Source: Paenibacillus sp. FSL W8-0426
Lineage (GTDB): Bacteria > Bacillota > Bacilli > Paenibacillales > Paenibacillaceae
Direction of reading: 5' to 3'
Length of the DNA stretch: 64,000 nt
NCBI RefSeq assembly: GCF_037969725.1
Contig: NZ_CP150203.1
Location: 512,001-576,000 of the forward strand
The notes below the pieces were generated by a model. That model was not told where the DNA came from, ran no database searches, and was given only the letters and a program-made list of their open reading frames with translations. Below, one piece after another: positions 7,954 through 16,623 of this stretch (position 1 is the first letter of the stretch; every line of letters begins with the position of its first letter). A program made the position numbers and the translations under genes.

Positions 7954-8388
7954 ATGAACAGTGAGTTTACGATTGCTGTCCACTGTCTCGTCTTTCTGTC
8001 CATGAAGGCTGAGTGCATGGCCAATAGCGAAGACTTGTCGCAGAGCGTCGGCACTCATCCGGCGAGAGTGCGCAAGGTGTTAAGCGTGCTGCGCAAGCAT
8101 GGCTATCTGACAACGAAGGAAGGCGCACATGGGGGGTATATCCTTAGCCGGGCCAGCAAGGAGATCAAGCTTGGCGAGTTGTACAGGCTGGTTGCGGGCG
8201 GTTCGCTCGGTCCAAGCTGGTGCTCGGGAGAGCTGGATTCGCCATGTATCGTATCCTCCAATATGCGGGAAGTCATGGGTTCCATCTATGATGGCGGGGA
8301 GAATGCGCTAAGCATTTATTTTGACGGCATTTCGATTGAGGACGTTAAGCGGCGCATCGGCGAATCAGAACGGATTACCCGCTTATGA
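7954..8388 (+). CDS. Rrf2-family transcriptional regulator
   Basis: 144 residues. The N-terminal winged helix (residues 1-75: EFTIAVHCLVFL, THPARVRKVLSVLRKHGYLTTKEGAHGGYIL) is typical of Rrf2 proteins of the YwnA type. Four cysteines are present (C11, C21, C90 in WCSG, C97 in PCIV), but they do not form the three-cysteine IscR cluster motif, so an Fe-S ligand set is not evident and a thiol switch is possible. The start has GGGAGAGGAG about 10 bases upstream. Its promoter sits on a perfect palindrome. A nitroreductase gene follows 188 bases downstream and is the likely second target or co-transcribed partner (inference). Confidence 0.9.
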   Translation: MNSEFTIAVHCLVFLSMKAECMANSEDLSQSVGTHPARVRKVLSVLRKHGYLTTKEGAHGGYILSRASKEIKLGELYRLVAGGSLGPSWCSGELDSPCIVSSNMREVMGSIYDGGENALSIYFDGISIEDVKRRIGESERITRL

Positions 8389-8576
8389 TATGATCCGGCC
8401 GGGACTCTGGTACTACGAAACCCGGGCATTCCGGGCATAACGTGAACACAGATGGAGATCGTCTGCGCTGATGTTATTTTCGGAGGGCGGGTAAACTATC
8501 CGGGTGCATTCCCGGTGCCTTGCGAACTTAAAAAAGAAGCAAACCTAAATAACAATTTATGGGGAGTGGAAACTGC

Positions 8577-9203
8577 ATGTCCAGCATTGAAAACAACGAA
8601 ACACTTCGCGTGATCAGCGAGCGTCACGCCGTTAAAAAGTATGAAAAAGGCTTCGTTATGCCGGAAGCCGACCTGAATGCCATTCTGACGGCAGCGAGCG
8701 AAGCGCCGTCCTCCTGGAACCTTCAGCATTGGAAGTTCCTGGTGATCGAATCCGAGGCCGATAAAGAAAAATTGCTGCCTATCGCTTATGGCCAGTCGCA
8801 AATTACGGACAGCTCCGTGACGATTGCCGTATTGGGAGATTTGGAAGCTAACCGCAATGCCGTCATTTACGATCAAGCGGTAGAGGCGGGAGCCCTTTCT
8901 TCCGAGGTTCGCGACGCGCTTGTCGGGCAAATCAACAGAGCCTATGAAAACCCCCAAACCGCTCGCGAAGAAGCGATCCGCAACGCTTCCCTCGCTTCCC
9001 AGAACATCATGCTGGCAGCGCGAGCACTTGGATACGATTCCTGCCCGATGGGGGGATACAACCCGAAACAACTGATTGAAACGTTCAACATCCCTGCGCG
9101 TTATGTGCCGAACATGCTGATCACGATCGGCAAGGCTGCGCAGCCTGCGCGTCCTTCGGGTCGTCTGCCGTTGTCCGAGGTTGTTGTCAAAGGATCGTTC
9201 TAA
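8577..9203 (+). CDS. nitroreductase family protein (YodC/YdgI-like)
   Basis: 208 residues. FMN-binding features of the nitroreductase fold are visible: SERHAVKKYE near the N-terminus, SSWNLQHWKFLV (residues about 45-56) and the C-terminal GYDSCPMGGYNPKQL loop followed by GKAAQPARPSGRLP. Family members reduce nitro compounds or quinones with NAD(P)H. I prefer the ATG at 8577 (GGGGAG 11 bases upstream) to an in-frame ATG at 8559 inside that ribosome binding site. Placement after an Rrf2 gene suggests redox- or electrophile-controlled expression. No terminator separates the two genes. Confidence 0.9.
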   Translation: MSSIENNETLRVISERHAVKKYEKGFVMPEADLNAILTAASEAPSSWNLQHWKFLVIESEADKEKLLPIAYGQSQITDSSVTIAVLGDLEANRNAVIYDQAVEAGALSSEVRDALVGQINRAYENPQTAREEAIRNASLASQNIMLAARALGYDSCPMGGYNPKQLIETFNIPARYVPNMLITIGKAAQPARPSGRLPLSEVVVKGSF

Positions 9204-9230
9204 TTCAAGAGACGTATATAACCCTTGATA

Positions 9231-9279
9231 CGCAAACAAACCGCAAGTCCGTTAATGGAATTGCGGTTGTTTGCGTTTT
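9231..9279. terminator. strong bidirectional terminator
   Basis: CGCAAACAAACCGCAA (9231-9246) pairs with TTGCGGTTGTTTGCG (9261-9275) and is followed by TTTTG. It separates the nitroreductase from the convergent SLH gene. Confidence 0.85.
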
Positions 9280-9357
9280 GTTTGCGTTTTTTTGATTGCT
9301 TTTGTCGGGACGCGTTGTCCACGTATCATGGATCGATTAAAGCATCGCTTTGCCTCG

Positions 9358-10041
9358 TTATTTTTCCGGCATTTCCGGAATTTGAGGCGCATGGAAGCTC
9401 TCCATGTGTTTGATCGAGTTGTACATCATGACCGCGGCTTCGGCGCGGGTGACCGTTTGTTTGGGATTGAACTTGCCGTTCTCGTCAAGGGTATTGATTT
9501 TGAATACGAGGGAACGCTGGATGGCTCCCTGATAACTTGGCGTAATCTCATCTTCGTCAGCAACGTCGAGCGGATTGATTTTGATCATGGGGAGAGCACC
9601 TTTGCTCTCGATGCCTTGCATCAGGAACATGGTGAACTGCTCGCGCGTCAGCGGCTGGGACGGATCGATGTCGGCTTCAAGCTGGATTCCATTATATTGG
9701 GCGCGGATAAAAGCGTCGCTATACCATACCCCGTCGAGCACCTTCGAGAACCTGTCGCTTGGCAGCGGCTGTTTGACGAAACGGATGGCATCGAGATTGA
9801 GGTCCAGTCCATCCGCAATAAGTTGTATGCCTTGAGCGGTGGTGAGCTGCTGCCCTGGTTTGAACAGGGAATCGGTGATGCCCTTGATCCGGCCGTCCTG
9901 ATGCAGCGATTCGATCTTGTCCGCTCCGGCGAGACCCTGAATATCGGTGAATTTGGCCTGATCGGCATGAATCGGACCGGCGCCCAGCGAAATGGTAAGC
10001 AGTGCTCCAGCGGCAACTGTGGCTAAAATGTTCTTTTTCAT
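9358..10041 (-). CDS. secreted SLH-domain protein
   Basis: 227 residues. A signal peptide (MKKNILATVAAGALLTISLG, cleavage after the Ala of IHA, near residue 26) precedes three S-layer-homology repeats that occupy essentially the whole mature protein: FTDIQGLAGADKIESLHQDG, a divergent middle repeat with LTREQFTMFL, and FNPKQTVTRAEAAVMMY. There is no attached enzymatic domain, so it may be a wall-binding adaptor or regulator. Secondary cell-wall polymer binding is the known role of SLH domains. GAGAGG precedes the ATG by 9 bases. Confidence 0.85.
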   Translation of the reverse strand: MKKNILATVAAGALLTISLGAGPIHADQAKFTDIQGLAGADKIESLHQDGRIKGITDSLFKPGQQLTTAQGIQLIADGLDLNLDAIRFVKQPLPSDRFSKVLDGVWYSDAFIRAQYNGIQLEADIDPSQPLTREQFTMFLMQGIESKGALPMIKINPLDVADEDEITPSYQGAIQRSLVFKINTLDENGKFNPKQTVTRAEAAVMMYNSIKHMESFHAPQIPEMPEK

Positions 10042-10133
10042 TGAGGTTCGCCTCTCTTTTCCAGGGGATATCCCTTTAACTAAAAGCTATTTGCCCCTTT
10101 AGACGAACCTTGGATTCAAAAGGTTGCTGCCAT

Positions 10134-11036
10134 TTATCCTTTCGATTTGTTGCGATATTCGGTAGGCGAACGGCCCATCATTTTGCTGAATAGACGGGAA
10201 AAGTAGTAGGGGTCCTTGAACCCGAGCTCCGAGCTGATCTGTTTGACCGTCCAATCGGTAAAATCAAGGTAGCGGCAGGAATGCTGGATTTTGAGCCGCA
10301 AATAATAGTCGATGGGCGAGTAACCGGTCGCCTGCTTGAACAATTGCGAATAATGAGGGACGGACAGGCGGGCTTGAGCCGCTAGTTCCTTGAGACTGAC
10401 CGCGCCTTCGAGATGCTGGAGCATGTATTGCACCGATTTCTCGGCTGCCCGTTTGCTGCTCATTGACTCATGATCTGTCCCGGAGCCGTATGCGAGCATG
10501 CCGAGCATGTATCCGGCGATCTGGGAGGCATACATCATCGTTTGCATCGAGTAACCGGTCTCCAATGTACCGTAACATTCGTGAAAAAGTTCAAGCCATT
10601 TTTGCGTTTTGGCGGGAGCCATGGCGGTCACGCCTTCGTTCAACAACGGCTCGATGTAATTGTTCGACAGGGTGCCGCGCAAGTGAACCCAGTAGATGCT
10701 CCAAGGTTCGGACGCATGCGCCCCGTACACGTGAGCCATGTTGGCAGGGAGAACAACCAGATTGCCTGCATTCACCTCATGCCGCTCGCTCCCACCGACG
10801 GAATACCATCCTGTGCCCTCGGCACAATACATGATGATATGGGAAGGGCAACCGGCAGGACGATTGCGGTAATGGTGCTCTGCCTTGTGGAAATACCCGA
10901 TATCGGTCACGTGCAGTCCGGCGGTAATGGGATGGCCGGAGGCTTCTTGCAGCAGCGGGTCAGGCAGAACGATCAGCTTTTGCAGGTGAAATCCGTCCGA
11001 TTTGCGCATGGCGAGAAGTTTGTCATATGGTTTCAT
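10134..11036 (-). CDS. AraC-family transcriptional regulator with cupin sensor domain
   Basis: About 300 residues. The N-terminal half is an AraC-binding cupin (YCAEGTGWYSVGG, VNAGNLVVLPANMAHVYGA), and the C-terminal 100 residues are a double helix-turn-helix ending in GFKDPYYFSRLFSKMMGRSP, the AraC signature. Such proteins of Paenibacillus usually sense sugars or oligosaccharides. The start is uncertain: ATG at 11036 and 11102 both lack a good ribosome binding site, and a CATAAT sequence lies just before 11036. The divergent neighbour is a lactonase gene, a plausible target (inference). Confidence 0.82.
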   Translation of the reverse strand: MKPYDKLLAMRKSDGFHLQKLIVLPDPLLQEASGHPITAGLHVTDIGYFHKAEHHYRNRPAGCPSHIIMYCAEGTGWYSVGGSERHEVNAGNLVVLPANMAHVYGAHASEPWSIYWVHLRGTLSNNYIEPLLNEGVTAMAPAKTQKWLELFHECYGTLETGYSMQTMMYASQIAGYMLGMLAYGSGTDHESMSSKRAAEKSVQYMLQHLEGAVSLKELAAQARLSVPHYSQLFKQATGYSPIDYYLRLKIQHSCRYLDFTDWTVKQISSELGFKDPYYFSRLFSKMMGRSPTEYRNKSKG

Positions 11037-11273
11037 ACTTGTATTATGGTAATGGCGCGGCGGCGGAGTCAATCCCCAAACCGATCGCGTTATCATGGGC
11101 ATGAAGCGGGGATGAAAATCGATCAGGATGAAGCATATGGACCTGGGATGGGTAAATACATAACAGCCATGATTGCCGGTGGACTTTTAATGGACAGACA
11201 TAAGTTATGGGATTCGTCGGGGGATAGAGATCAGATGTTTTTAGATAAAAGACAGACAAGGAGAGGGTACGCG

Positions 11274-12332
11274 ATGGAACAGTCAATCCACAATGAGACG
11301 TTATTTTATGTAGGGACGTATGCTTCTGCCGATCAGCCGGGAATCTACCTGTGCGCCTTGAATAATGACACGGGCGAAATGAGAGTGGTCAACTGGATGC
11401 AAGGCGTGGACAACCCTTCGTATCTGGCGCTCTGCCCGAAGGCCGATTGCCTGTATGCGGCGAGTGAAACGGAGGAGGGCGAATTGTTCGTGTACCGCCG
11501 CGACCCGGCGACGAGCGAGCTTCATTTGATGGATCGCAAACGTACGGAAGGATCGTCCCCTTGTTACGTGTCGGTCACTCGCGATGGTCGATGGGTCCTG
11601 ACCTCCAATTACGGAAGCGGCAGCGTCAACGTGTTTCCGGTCGGGGATCAAGGTACGCTGGATGAAATGAGCGCAATGGTGCAGCATGTCGGCAGCGGGG
11701 AGAGCAAAGAGCGTCAGGAAGGCCCGCATGCGCATTCCATCCAGCCTGACCCGTCTGGCCAATACGCCGTGGTGTGCGATCTGGGATTGGATCAAATGAT
11801 CGTCTATCGGCTGGATGAGGAGGGACGCCTTGTTACCCACCGCGAGCTCAAGCAGCCGCCTGGTTCAGGTCCAAGGCATCTTGTGTTCCATCCGAGCGAA
11901 AAGTGGGCATATGCCGTCAATGAACTGAACAACACGGTTTCCGCGTATTTGTACGACCTTCGCAGGGGAGAATTTACGGTCATCCAACATGTCTCCACAC
12001 TGCCTGAAGGGCATGACGGCACGGGAACGGCAGCCGATATTCGCGTATCGGCATGCGGACGATTCCTGTACGCGTCCAATCGCGGCGACGACAGCATCGT
12101 GCTCTATCACATCGACCAGGAAACCGGAAAGCTGGAAGCAGCGCAATGGACATCCACGATCGGCCGGACGCCGCGAAACTTCAACCTTTTGCCCGGAGGC
12201 ATTCTGCTCGTGGCCAATCAGGATACCGACAGCATTGTAGGCTTCCGAATGGATGAGGAGGACGGAAGGTTGACCCATAACGGGTTCAAGCTGGAGATAC
12301 CGCGCCCGGTGTGCATCGTGCCCGTCGTTTGA
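11274..12332 (+). CDS. lactonase family protein (6-phosphogluconolactonase/PgL-like beta-propeller)
   Basis: 352 residues forming a seven-bladed YVTN-type propeller. Repeated blade motifs include NETLFYVGTYAS, LYAASETEEGELFVYRR, GRWVLTSNYGSGSVNVF, GPHAHSIQPDPSGQYAVVCDLGLDQ, GPRHLVFHPSEKWAYAVNELNNTV and GRFLYASNRGDDSIVLY. These match the lactonase family that includes Pgl of E. coli (6-phosphogluconolactone hydrolysis) and muconate cycloisomerase-like proteins. AGGAGAGG precedes the ATG by about 8 bases. A much longer reading frame extends upstream but overlaps the antisense AraC gene and has no supporting start. The gene is single and ends at a perfect two-way hairpin. Confidence 0.88.
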   Translation: MEQSIHNETLFYVGTYASADQPGIYLCALNNDTGEMRVVNWMQGVDNPSYLALCPKADCLYAASETEEGELFVYRRDPATSELHLMDRKRTEGSSPCYVSVTRDGRWVLTSNYGSGSVNVFPVGDQGTLDEMSAMVQHVGSGESKERQEGPHAHSIQPDPSGQYAVVCDLGLDQMIVYRLDEEGRLVTHRELKQPPGSGPRHLVFHPSEKWAYAVNELNNTVSAYLYDLRRGEFTVIQHVSTLPEGHDGTGTAADIRVSACGRFLYASNRGDDSIVLYHIDQETGKLEAAQWTSTIGRTPRNFNLLPGGILLVANQDTDSIVGFRMDEEDGRLTHNGFKLEIPRPVCIVPVV

Positions 12333-12416
12333 CGTGAACCTTGACATGAACAGAACAGGCGCGAATGGAATGGATTGCAGAACATGTTATGCTGTTCGGG
12401 TGCATTTGGATTGAAG

Positions 12417-12461
12417 AAAGGCCGCTTAATCATGCATAGAGCATGATTAAGCGGCCTTTTT
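12417..12461. terminator. bidirectional terminator, 15-bp stem
   Basis: GCCGCTTAATCATGC (12421-12435) and GCATGATTAAGCGGC (12441-12455) pair perfectly around ATAGA. AAAG precedes and CTTTTT follows, so it serves the lactonase gene and the convergent peptide-transport operon. Confidence 0.9.
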
Positions 12462-12546
12462 CGGAATCTGCGCTGCGGTGGGAGTTCAATGGATCGGACC
12501 CTCGAAGCGCCCTTGACCATCGCACGAAACAAGTCGATGAGGAGGC

Positions 12547-13512
12547 CTATACCAAATGGCAGGCTACCCAGTGATCGCTGCCGGCTTTTCGGTACTCGGG
12601 CACTTGCTGCGAGCAAACTTCCTGTGCCCACGGGCAGCGGGTATGGAATTTGCAGCCAGCCGGCGGGTTGACCGGACTGGGGATGTCTCCTTGCAGCACG
12701 ATGCGTTCCCTTTTGAGCTTGGGAATCGGCAGGGGCACTGCCGACAGCAAGGCTTTGGTATATGGATGAAGCGGGTTGCGAAACAGCTCGTCCCGGCTCG
12801 CCGTTTCCACCATGGAACCCAGGTACATCACGCCGATGCGGTTGCAGAGATGTTCGACGACGCTCAAGTCATGGGAGATGAACAGGTAGGAAAGGCCCCG
12901 TTGTTGCTGCTGCCGTTTGAACAAATTGATGATTTGCGCCTGGATCGAAACGTCCAGCGCGGATACCGGCTCGTCGGCAATGATCAGGTCGGGATTCAGT
13001 ACCAAAGCTCTCGCAATGCCGATCCGCTGTCGTTGACCGCCCGAAAATTCATGCGGAAAGCGGTCGATGTGGGCGACGGAAAGGCCGCATGCCTCCAATA
13101 TTTCCTTAACCTGGTCGCGTACATTGCCGGCATCGCTCAGTCCGTGGTCGAGCAGCGCTTCTCCGATAGCGTCCCCAATGCGTATTCGGGGATTCAAGGA
13201 GCTGTATGGATCTTGAAATATCAATTGCAGCCGGGGCCGAATCCGCCGGATGTCTTGAGGAGACAAGGCGTGAAGGTCTGCCCCCTTGAACAGAACCTGT
13301 CCGTCGGTTTTATCCGTCAGCCGAACGATCGTGCGTCCAACCGTGCTTTTGCCGCTGCCGGATTCGCCAACCAGGCCGAAGGTTTCGCCCGATCGGATCG
13401 TAATGCTGACGTCGTCCACCGCTTTGACGTATCCGGTCGTGCGGTTCAGCAGCCCTTTTTTGATCGGAAAATACGTCTTCAGGCGTTTTACTTCCAACAG
13501 AGGCTCACTCAT
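12547..13512 (-). CDS. oligopeptide ABC transporter ATPase, OppF/DppF-like
   Basis: 321 residues. Walker A GESGSGKST, ABC signature FSGGQRQRIGIAR, Walker B NPDLIIADEPVSALD and the H-loop FISHDLSVVEH are all intact. The C-terminal segment has the four-cysteine-type oligopeptide transporter extension (GCKFHTRCPWAQEVC) found in OppD/F, DppD/F. I start it at the ATG 13512, 9 bases after AGGAGG; it overlaps the end of the upstream ATPase gene by 8 bases. It is the last gene of the operon and ends before the strong hairpin at 12417-12461. Confidence 0.93.
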   Translation of the reverse strand: MSEPLLEVKRLKTYFPIKKGLLNRTTGYVKAVDDVSITIRSGETFGLVGESGSGKSTVGRTIVRLTDKTDGQVLFKGADLHALSPQDIRRIRPRLQLIFQDPYSSLNPRIRIGDAIGEALLDHGLSDAGNVRDQVKEILEACGLSVAHIDRFPHEFSGGQRQRIGIARALVLNPDLIIADEPVSALDVSIQAQIINLFKRQQQQRGLSYLFISHDLSVVEHLCNRIGVMYLGSMVETASRDELFRNPLHPYTKALLSAVPLPIPKLKRERIVLQGDIPSPVNPPAGCKFHTRCPWAQEVCSQQVPEYRKAGSDHWVACHLV

Positions 13513-14488
13513 GGGCATTTACCTCCTCATAGAGCCAGCAGGATGCTTTTTGTCCTTGGCCCACGTCCCGCAGCCGCGGCGGGCGCTCCCGGCAGATGGG
13601 CATGCACTGCCCGCAACGATCATGGAAATGACAGGAGTCCGTTAGGGAAAGCGGGTCCGGAACTTGACCAGGAATCGAGTACAGTTCCTCGTGCCGCTGA
13701 TTCAGAATGGGCTTCGAACGGAGCAGTCCCTGAGTATAAGGATGCTTGGGATTTTCGAACAGCTGTACGACTTCTCCCTCTTCCACCACCTGGCCTGCAT
13801 ACATGACGACCACGTAATCCGCCATCTCGGCAACGACTCCAAGATCGTGGGTGATCATCAGGATGGACATGCCCGTTTCGGATTTGATGGTACGGAGCAT
13901 ATCAAGAATTTGTGCCTGGATAGTTACGTCCAGCGCCGTCGTAGGCTCATCCGCAATCAATAGCTTGGGACCGCAGGAGACCGCCATGGCGATCATGATT
14001 CGCTGAAGCATGCCGCCGCTAAGCTCATGGGGATAGCTGTCGGCAATCTGTTCGGGCCGCGAGATCCCTACCTGCCGGATTAACTCGATGGCACGTGCAC
14101 GGGCCTCCGCCCGCGTCAGCTTCAGATGGACCCTGAGTGGTTCCATAAGCTGCTGCCCGATTTTCAGCACAGGATTCAACGAAGACATCGGTTCCTGAAA
14201 AATCATGGAGATGTCATTTCCGCGGATATGACGAAGGGATGCCTTGCTCTCACGCAGCAAATCTTTGCCGCAGAAACGAATCTCGCCATGCGTAACGCGC
14301 CCTGTCTGCTCGTCGACCAGCCCCATGACGGACATGGCGGTGACGCTTTTCCCACATCCCGATTCTCCGACGATGCATACCGTTTCGCCTTCGCGTACGC
14401 TAAGGCTTACACCGTTGACGGCGGTAATAAGACCTTCTTCCGTCTGGAATTTCGTTTCCAGGCGGTCAATTTCCAAAATGCCGGCCAT
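13505..14488 (-). CDS. oligopeptide ABC transporter ATPase, OppD/DppD-like
   Basis: 327 residues. Walker [10 protein letters not shown], signature [14 protein letters not shown], Walker [14 protein letters not shown] and H-loop [11 protein letters not shown]. The C-terminus has the oligopeptide/dipeptide extension with [14 protein letters not shown]. The ATG at 14488 follows GGTAGGTG by 8 bases; a GTG directly after the preceding stop (14500) is less likely. With the OppF-like subunit it forms the cytoplasmic ATPase pair that drives import through the two permeases encoded just upstream. Confidence 0.93.
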   Translation of the reverse strand: MAGILEIDRLETKFQTEEGLITAVNGVSLSVREGETVCIVGESGCGKSVTAMSVMGLVDEQTGRVTHGEIRFCGKDLLRESKASLRHIRGNDISMIFQEPMSSLNPVLKIGQQLMEPLRVHLKLTRAEARARAIELIRQVGISRPEQIADSYPHELSGGMLQRIMIAMAVSCGPKLLIADEPTTALDVTIQAQILDMLRTIKSETGMSILMITHDLGVVAEMADYVVVMYAGQVVEEGEVVQLFENPKHPYTQGLLRSKPILNQRHEELYSIPGQVPDPLSLTDSCHFHDRCGQCMPICRERPPRLRDVGQGQKASCWLYEEVNAHE

Positions 14489-14500
14489 CGCAGCAATCAC

Positions 14501-15532
14501 CTACCTTTTCTGTTTTGGATCCAGGACGTCGCGCAGGCCGTCGCCGAAAATGTTGATGGCAATGACCGTGAGGAAGATGGATAACCCGGGAGGAATCCAT
14601 AACCAAGGGTGCGTCTGGAAATCGATCATGTTGTTGGCTGCATCGATCATGTTCCCCCACGTTGGTGTCGGAGGCATAACGCCCAAGCCGAAAAAGCTGA
14701 GGACCGATTCGCTAAGAATCGAGCCGCCGATGCTAAGCGTAGCCATAACGATCAGCAGTGGAACGATATTTGGCAGCAAATGATGGAACAGCTTGCGTCG
14801 GTCGCGCAGCCCAAGCACTACCGCTGCCTGCATGAATTCTCTCTCCCGCAGGCTCAGCATCTGTCCGCGAATCATGCGGGCCATGCCGGGCCAGTTGACG
14901 AAACTGAGCATAAGCATCACGATGTACATTCGCGATTCCGGGGGCACCTTCCATTCGGAGAGCAGTGCTCCGAAGATGAAGAGCAGCGGCAGGCCCGGAA
15001 TGGTCAGCAGCAGGTCGGCTACGCGCATGATGACTTGATCGACGATGCCGCGGTAATAACCTGCGATGGCACCGAGCAAGGCACCGATGAATACAGACAA
15101 TACCATGGAGGCGAGTCCCACGGTCAAGGAGATGCGCCCGGCCATGAGCACGCGTGTAAGCACGTCCCTGCCCAGCGCGTCTGTGCCGAGCCAGTGACGC
15201 AAGCTAGGCGCCTGTTTCATGGCCGCCATGTTGATTTTGTTATCGGTGTAGGGAGAGAACAGCGGCCCAAGGAAGCAGGCGAGAAACATCAGAACAACGA
15301 CGATCAAGCCGGCCATGGCCAATTTGTTTTTGGACAATCGCCGGATCGCGATCCGCCACAGGGAAGACTTGCGTGACTGCGGCGGCAAATTCGGCTGAGA
15401 TTGCGGCCCGGGCTCGATGCCATAACCGGGTGCTTTCCGTCCAGGCTCTGCTTGGGGGGCTTCGACATGTGCCAGCGTTTGGCGGAGCTGCCCGCTTTTC
15501 GCACGGGAACCGCTAATAGGGGGGAATGACAT
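14501..15532 (-). CDS. oligopeptide ABC transporter permease, OppC/DppC-like
   Basis: 343 residues. A long soluble N-terminal stretch of about 65 residues, rich in Pro, Gln and Ser, precedes the first membrane helix (LAMAGLIVVVLMFLACF). The domain LGTDALGRDVLTRVLMAGRIS and the EAA-type loop (QAAVVLGLRDRRKLFHHLLPN) identify the DppC/OppC family. About six membrane helices are visible. AGGAGGT lies 8 bases before the ATG; the gene starts 12 bases after the preceding permease. The extended hydrophilic N-terminus is longer than usual. Confidence 0.93.
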   Translation of the reverse strand: MSFPPISGSRAKSGQLRQTLAHVEAPQAEPGRKAPGYGIEPGPQSQPNLPPQSRKSSLWRIAIRRLSKNKLAMAGLIVVVLMFLACFLGPLFSPYTDNKINMAAMKQAPSLRHWLGTDALGRDVLTRVLMAGRISLTVGLASMVLSVFIGALLGAIAGYYRGIVDQVIMRVADLLLTIPGLPLLFIFGALLSEWKVPPESRMYIVMLMLSFVNWPGMARMIRGQMLSLREREFMQAAVVLGLRDRRKLFHHLLPNIVPLLIVMATLSIGGSILSESVLSFFGLGVMPPTPTWGNMIDAANNMIDFQTHPWLWIPPGLSIFLTVIAINIFGDGLRDVLDPKQKR

Positions 15533-15544
15533 GGCGTGTACCTC

Positions 15545-16501
15545 CTATTGCAGCCGGACGCGCGGGTCGGCAACATGGTAGAGCACGTCCGACAAAAGCG
15601 TCCCGATCACGGTCAGAATGGCGATGAACATGGTGAAACCCATCAGCAACGGATAGTCCCGCAGCGTAAACGACTGCATGTAGAGCTGGCCGATGCCCGG
15701 CCAATTGAAGATTCGTTCGATGATCAGTGATCCGCCGAACAGCGATGGCAGCTCGAAGCCTACCAGCGTGATGGCCGGAAGGAGCGCATTCCTTAGGGCA
15801 TGGGTATACAGCACCTTGTTTTCCTTCAGTCCTTTGGCCCGCGCGGTGCGTATGTAGTCCTGCCGGATAACTTCGATCATGTTGCTGCGGAAGTACCTGG
15901 TTAACGACCCTACACCCAGCAAAGTCATGACAATGACGGGGAGTGTCATATGTTCAATGACCTCCCGCACGTAAGCCATACCCGTCGCATTGCTTCCGGT
16001 AGTCATCATGCCCCCTGGCGGCAGCCATTTCAGATCGACGGCCAGCATTTTGATCAGAAACAGGCCGATAAAAAAGGACGGTACCGACATGGCTGCGAAT
16101 ATGGCGACCATCACCAGCGTATCGAACCATGAATACTGTTTGTAGGCCGCGATGACCCCGACAATGACGGCTATGATCCAGGTGAAGAAGGTAGACACTG
16201 CGGCGAGCAGGAACGAGTTCCAGATATATTCGTTGAACAGCGTAAGCACGGGCTTCTGCTGTGCCAGCGAATAACCGAATTCGCCCCGCATCGCATTGCC
16301 CATCCAGGTCAAGTACCTGTCCAGAACGGGTTTGTCCAGACCGTAAATTTCCCGAAGCTCCGCCTTTCGCTCCGGGCTGAGCTTGATGTTGCTGGAGATG
16401 AAATCCCCCGGCGTCAGTGCGTACAGGCTGAAGATCAGTACCGACGCTGCCAGAAGAATGAGAATCATATAGGACAATCGCTTGGTGACGTATGTGCTCA
16501 T
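15545..16501 (-). CDS. oligopeptide ABC transporter permease, OppB/DppB-like
   Basis: 318 residues with six predicted membrane helices. The N-terminal MSTYVTKRLSYMILILLAAS and LTPGDFISSN are characteristic of OppB/DppB, as is the EAA loop DYIRTARAKGLKENKVLYTHALRNALLP. It makes the transmembrane channel with the OppC-like permease. It lies about 120 bases downstream of the binding-protein gene, in the expected order binding protein, B, C, D, F. Confidence 0.93.
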   Translation of the reverse strand: MSTYVTKRLSYMILILLAASVLIFSLYALTPGDFISSNIKLSPERKAELREIYGLDKPVLDRYLTWMGNAMRGEFGYSLAQQKPVLTLFNEYIWNSFLLAAVSTFFTWIIAVIVGVIAAYKQYSWFDTLVMVAIFAAMSVPSFFIGLFLIKMLAVDLKWLPPGGMMTTGSNATGMAYVREVIEHMTLPVIVMTLLGVGSLTRYFRSNMIEVIRQDYIRTARAKGLKENKVLYTHALRNALLPAITLVGFELPSLFGGSLIIERIFNWPGIGQLYMQSFTLRDYPLLMGFTMFIAILTVIGTLLSDVLYHVADPRVRLQ

Positions 16502-16623
16502 GGCAATATCAGCTCCTTATCGGCACGTCCCCTCCAGTCTTGATGATACGGCTGAAGGGGACGCGGATTTGGCGTTGCATATGGTCGGTTAACGTTAGAA
16601 GGACATTTTTTCACGCGACCCGC

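Noticed and set aside
10470..11273. Long 5' extension of the lactonase frame (268 codons)
   Set aside because: It overlaps the AraC gene on the other strand and has no matching protein; the ATG at 11274 has a strong ribosome binding site.
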